A stretch of DNA of 44,087 bases from Bacteroidaceae bacterium (GTDB lineage Bacteria > Bacteroidota > Bacteroidia > Bacteroidales > Bacteroidaceae), in contig JAGAYH010000003.1 of assembly GCA_017940565.1 (NCBI GenBank), positions 1 through 44,087 of the forward strand, read 5' to 3'. The position numbers were made by a program, and so were the translations under genes. Below are positions 41,670-44,087 of the stretch, piece by piece; position 1 is the first letter of the stretch, and the number at the start of each line of letters is the position of its first letter. Under the pieces are notes generated by a model. That model worked only from the letters and a program-made list of their open reading frames with translations, was not told the DNA's origin and did not search any database.

Positions 41670-42431
41670 TTACTGGTCTTTGAGGTCGCCGAGGCGATAG
41701 AGTTTGAAAATGTTTTCTTCCATCCACCGGTTGGCTTCCACGGGTGTCTTTTTCCATCCGGCGCTGCATGTGGAGAGCACTTCGACGAGGTTGGAGCCCT
41801 TTCCGCTCATGGCGTTTTCGAAGGCGTGGCGCAGGGCGCGCTTGGTCTTGTTGATGGCGGCCACGCTGTGCACGCTCTGCCGCGAGACGTAGGCGGTGCC
41901 GGGCAGTGTGGCGGCCATGTCGGTGATGTTGAGGGGATAGCCGTGGAGCTCCGCCTGGCGTCCGTAGGGGCAGGTCGAGGTCTTCATGCCCAAGGGCGTG
42001 GTCGGGGCCATCTGTCCGCCGGTCATGCCGTAGATGGCGTTGTTTATGAAGATGACTGTTATCTTCTCGCCGCGGTTCAGGGCGTGTATGGTCTCGCAGG
42101 CGCCGATGCAGGCCAGGTCGCCGTCGCCCTGGTAGGTGAATACGAGGCGGTCGGGCCAGAGGCGTTTGCATGCCGTGGCCACAGCCGGGGCGCGCCCGTG
42201 GGCGGCTTCGAGCCAGTCGACGTCGAGGTAGCGGTAGGCGAACACGGCACAGCCCACGGGGCAGATGCCTATGGTTTTCTCCTGCAGATGCATCTCGTCG
42301 ATGATTTCGGCGATGAGCTTGTGCACCACGCCGTGCGAGCAGCCGGGGCAGTAGTGCATGCCGGTGTCGTTCATCAGGCGCGGTTTGCTGTAGACGAGGT
42401 TCTGGGGTTGCAGTATGTCTTCTCTTGTCAT
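41670..42431 (-). CDS. 2-oxoacid:ferredoxin oxidoreductase, beta (TPP) subunit
   Basis: 253 residues. CPGCSHG (28-34), TPP/Mg motif QGDGDLACIG (101-110) and NNAIYGMTGGQMAPTTPLG are intact. This is the KorB/VorB-type beta chain that binds thiamine diphosphate and an iron-sulfur cluster. Substrate is ambiguous between 2-oxoisovalerate and 2-oxoglutarate. A small membrane-protein gene separates it from the alpha subunit gene, with only 4 nt between them. Confidence 0.92.
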   Translation of the reverse strand: MTREDILQPQNLVYSKPRLMNDTGMHYCPGCSHGVVHKLIAEIIDEMHLQEKTIGICPVGCAVFAYRYLDVDWLEAAHGRAPAVATACKRLWPDRLVFTYQGDGDLACIGACETIHALNRGEKITVIFINNAIYGMTGGQMAPTTPLGMKTSTCPYGRQAELHGYPLNITDMAATLPGTAYVSRQSVHSVAAINKTKRALRHAFENAMSGKGSNLVEVLSTCSAGWKKTPVEANRWMEENIFKLYRLGDLKDQ

Positions 42432-42435
42432 GGTT

Positions 42436-42669
42436 TCAGGGCTTTTTGGCGGAGAGCATGCGTATGCACACTTCTGCCATTTTCACTATTATGGCTGCGA
42501 AGCAGCAGATGTACGACGGCCAGTGGTTGTGCGGGAAGGCGAAGTAGAGCACCATCGTGGCCAGTGCGGTGATGATGAAGGCGAGGTTGAGCCAGTTGCG
42601 CAGCGTGAACCATTTGTCCTTCAGCGGTGCCGGCTTACCCTGGCGGCGGGGCAGTGTGTCGTTGGTCAT
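42436..42669 (-). CDS. Small two-helix membrane protein in the oxidoreductase operon
   Basis: I do not recognise a family. 77 residues: hydrophilic basic N-terminus (1-22), first hydrophobic helix about 26-45 (LNLAFIITALATMVLYFAF), a short HNHWPS turn, and a second helix about 51-70 containing two cysteines, then a basic tail. Both ends would face the cytosol. Start is 14 nt after the alpha-subunit stop and its stop is 4 nt before the beta-subunit start, so it is embedded in the operon. It might dock the soluble enzyme or its ferredoxin to the membrane; that is inference. Confidence 0.8.
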   Translation of the reverse strand: MTNDTLPRRQGKPAPLKDKWFTLRNWLNLAFIITALATMVLYFAFPHNHWPSYICCFAAIIVKMAEVCIRMLSAKKP

Positions 42670-42683
42670 GGCGTACTCCTTAA

Positions 42684-43784
42684 TTATATTAGGTTGATTT
42701 CCTTCAGGTGCAGTTTCACCTGGTCTTCTATTTCCTGCGGGCTGGGCACCATGCCTCCCATGCGGCCGTAGAAGTGGACGGGCGTGCGTCCCTCGACGGC
42801 GGCCCTGACGTCTCGCACCATTTGCCCGGCGTTCATTTCGGCCACCATGATGGCTCTGGCGCGGCCTGCCAGGGCGGCGATTTCCTTTTCGGGGAAGGGC
42901 CAGAGGGTGATGGGGCGCAGCAGGCCGGCCTTCACGCCCTGGCGGCGCAGGTTGCCCACGGCTTCCTTGCAGATGCGGGCCACGCTGCCGAAGGCGGTGA
43001 GCACGATGTCGGCGTCGTCGCAGAGGTAGGTCTCGCAGCGCACCTCGCTCTGGCGTATCCGGAGATATTTTTCCTGCAGCCGCAGGTTGCGCTCTTCCAT
43101 GATGGCCGGGTCAAGTTCGAGCGAAGTCATGATGTTGGGCTTTCGCCGGCCGACACCGTGGCCGTTGACGGCCCAGGGACACTCCCGGGCTATTTCTTCC
43201 TCGGTGCGCCGCGGGCGTTGCGGGGGCAGGACGACCTTTTCCATCATCTGGCCGATGACGCCGTCGGAGAGTATCATGGCCGGGTTGCGCCAGCGGAAGG
43301 CCAGCTGGAAGGCCAGGTCGACGAAGTCGGCCATCTCCTGCACCGAGGCCGGTGCGAGCACGATGGTCTGGTAGTCGCCGTTGCCTCCGCCCACGGTGGC
43401 CTGCAGATAGTCGCTCTGGCTGGGCTGTATGGTGCCCAGGCCTGGGCCTCCGCGCTGCACGTTGACGATCAGGGCGGGTATTTCGCACACGGCCATGTAC
43501 GACATGCCCTCCTGCATCAGGGCCACGCCGGGGCTCGACGAGGTTGTCATGACGCGTTTGCCGCTGCCGCCGCCTCCGTAGAGCATGTTGATGGCGGCCA
43601 CTTCGCTTTCGGCCTGCAGCACGACCATGCCGGTGGTCTCCCAAGGCTTCAGCAGGCTCAGCGTTTCGAGTATCTCCGACTGGGGTGTGATGGGGTAGCC
43701 GAAGAATCCGTCGCAGCCGCAGCGTATGGCGGCGTGGGCGATGGCTTCGTTGCCTTTCAGCAGCACATATTCGTTGTCTTTCAT
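42684..43784 (-). CDS. 2-oxoacid:ferredoxin oxidoreductase, alpha subunit
   Basis: 366 residues from the ATG at 43784 (the frame to 43853 overlaps the ferredoxin gene). Opens with VLLKGNEAIAHAAIRCGCDG (8-27) and FFGYPITPQSEI, then QAESEVAAINMLYGG and TTSSSPGVALMQEG, as in VorB/KorA alpha subunits. The C-terminal transketolase-like domain is complete. Its ATG overlaps the ferredoxin stop by 4 nt. Confidence 0.92.
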   Translation of the reverse strand: MKDNEYVLLKGNEAIAHAAIRCGCDGFFGYPITPQSEILETLSLLKPWETTGMVVLQAESEVAAINMLYGGGGSGKRVMTTSSSPGVALMQEGMSYMAVCEIPALIVNVQRGGPGLGTIQPSQSDYLQATVGGGNGDYQTIVLAPASVQEMADFVDLAFQLAFRWRNPAMILSDGVIGQMMEKVVLPPQRPRRTEEEIARECPWAVNGHGVGRRKPNIMTSLELDPAIMEERNLRLQEKYLRIRQSEVRCETYLCDDADIVLTAFGSVARICKEAVGNLRRQGVKAGLLRPITLWPFPEKEIAALAGRARAIMVAEMNAGQMVRDVRAAVEGRTPVHFYGRMGGMVPSPQEIEDQVKLHLKEINLI

Positions 43785-44017
43785 GGGTTGTCGGTTTTGG
43801 TTCGGTATATGGTGATGCATCCGTCGGGGCATACCACGCCGCAGGCGGTGCATCCCGTGCAGCGCTCCTCGTCTTGTTGTACCACGTAGGGGTAGCCCTT
43901 GCGGTTCACCTTACGTTCGGCCACCTTAAGCAGGCCCAGGGGGCAAGCCGCGATGCACAGGGCGCAGCCCTTGCAGCGGTCGGTGTCGATAAGGATGGCT
44001 CCTCTCATTTTGCTCAT
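43781..44017 (-). CDS. 2[4Fe-4S] ferredoxin subunit
   Basis: 78 residues with two CxxCxxCxxxC motifs: C15, C18, C21, C25 and C53, C56, C59, C63. This is the delta (ferredoxin-like) subunit that collects electrons from the TPP chain. MRG at 44008 is an alternative start. Overlaps the alpha gene by 4 nt and begins 2 nt after the stop of the upstream, truncated gene. It could also be the external ferredoxin needed by IorA, which lacks its own, but that is speculation. Confidence 0.93.
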   Translation of the reverse strand: MSKMRGAILIDTDRCKGCALCIAACPLGLLKVAERKVNRKGYPYVVQQDEERCTGCTACGVVCPDGCITIYRTKTDNP

Positions 44018-44019
44018 GA

Positions 44020-44087
44020 TTATTGACCGTATATATCTTTATTGTAAAATTCCAGTATCTCGCTGGAGATGACCCGCGAGATACTGG
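44020..44087 (-). CDS. 3' end of an upstream gene in the oxidoreductase operon (partial)
   Basis: A frame open to the window edge gives SISRVISSEILEFYNKDIYGQ split over the last 22 residues and stops at 44020-44022, 2 nt before the ferredoxin start. The tight spacing supports a co-transcribed gene. In Bacteroidetes a TPR protein is often at this place (from memory), but too little is visible to name it. A perfect 12-bp inverted repeat lies inside it. Confidence 0.55.
   Translation of the reverse strand, partial: SISRVISSEILEFYNKDIYGQ

Noticed and set aside
42708-43889. 393-residue plus-strand frame opposite the oxidoreductase alpha subunit
   Set aside because: Histidine/alanine/glycine-rich shadow of a high-GC gene; no start signals.
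1-44087. Insertion sequences, prophage, integrative elements, CRISPR arrays, rRNA
   Set aside because: No transposase, integrase, phage structural gene, cas gene, regularly spaced repeat-spacer pattern or rRNA sequence was seen.

Overview
The window looks like the chromosome of a gut-type Bacteroidales bacterium, most like Prevotella or a relative. Evidence: Bacteroidetes promoters (TTG / about 20 nt / TAnnTTTG) upstream of many genes, weak Shine-Dalgarno signals, a Bacteroidetes-type Porin_10 outer-membrane protein, paired long ExbD proteins beside TonB, periplasmic lipoprotein mutarotase and secreted GH36 alpha-galactosidase, a dockerin-tailed secreted protein, and an arginine cluster with a GNAT acyltransferase in the place of classical argA/argJ. 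No phage, IS element, CRISPR array or rRNA was seen.

Layout, left to right. 1-526: tail of a dockerin protein and an intergenic 21-nt repeat array. 527-2886: galM lipoprotein and mnmA, separated by a striking pair of inverted dyads. 3072-7790: arginine cluster argR, GNAT acyltransferase, argG, a small PspC protein, argC, argD, closed by a strong terminator. 8058-14011: AddA/AddB-like double-strand-break repair helicase-nuclease pair. 14091-15360: coiled-coil membrane protein and hotdog thioesterase. 15436-22868 (minus): a compact operon of omega-amidase, indolepyruvate:ferredoxin oxidoreductase (iorA, iorB), aminotransferase, two phenylacetate-CoA ligases and an ACT protein. 23113-26674 (minus): ilvE, DUF975 membrane protein, trmB, mrp. 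27084-32751: exbB-exbD-exbD-tonB, then a PstS-like lipoprotein and a TPR protein, each with its own promoter. 32824-34346 (minus): xseA-xseB. Then divergent tRNA-Phe and tRNA-Pro genes, alpha-galactosidase, a long-chain acyl-CoA ligase, Porin_10 (minus), and a Vor/Kor-type 2-oxoacid:ferredoxin oxidoreductase operon (minus) running off the right edge.

The two most interesting signals are these. (a) The 15.4-22.9 kb operon contains every enzyme needed to run aryl acid -> aryl-CoA -> arylpyruvate -> aromatic amino acid, with an omega-amidase that could make a glutamine-driven transamination irreversible; this is an inferred aromatic-acid salvage module, although the oxidative direction is also possible. 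(b) A dispersed 21-nt repeat family, with each unit beginning approximately ATGTCCSAYTT, occurs in at least four places: two clean intergenic spacers, a gene junction, and inside the addA coding sequence. A second, unrelated 21-nt array lies at 300-404. Both keep codon phase and would read as heptad peptide repeats.
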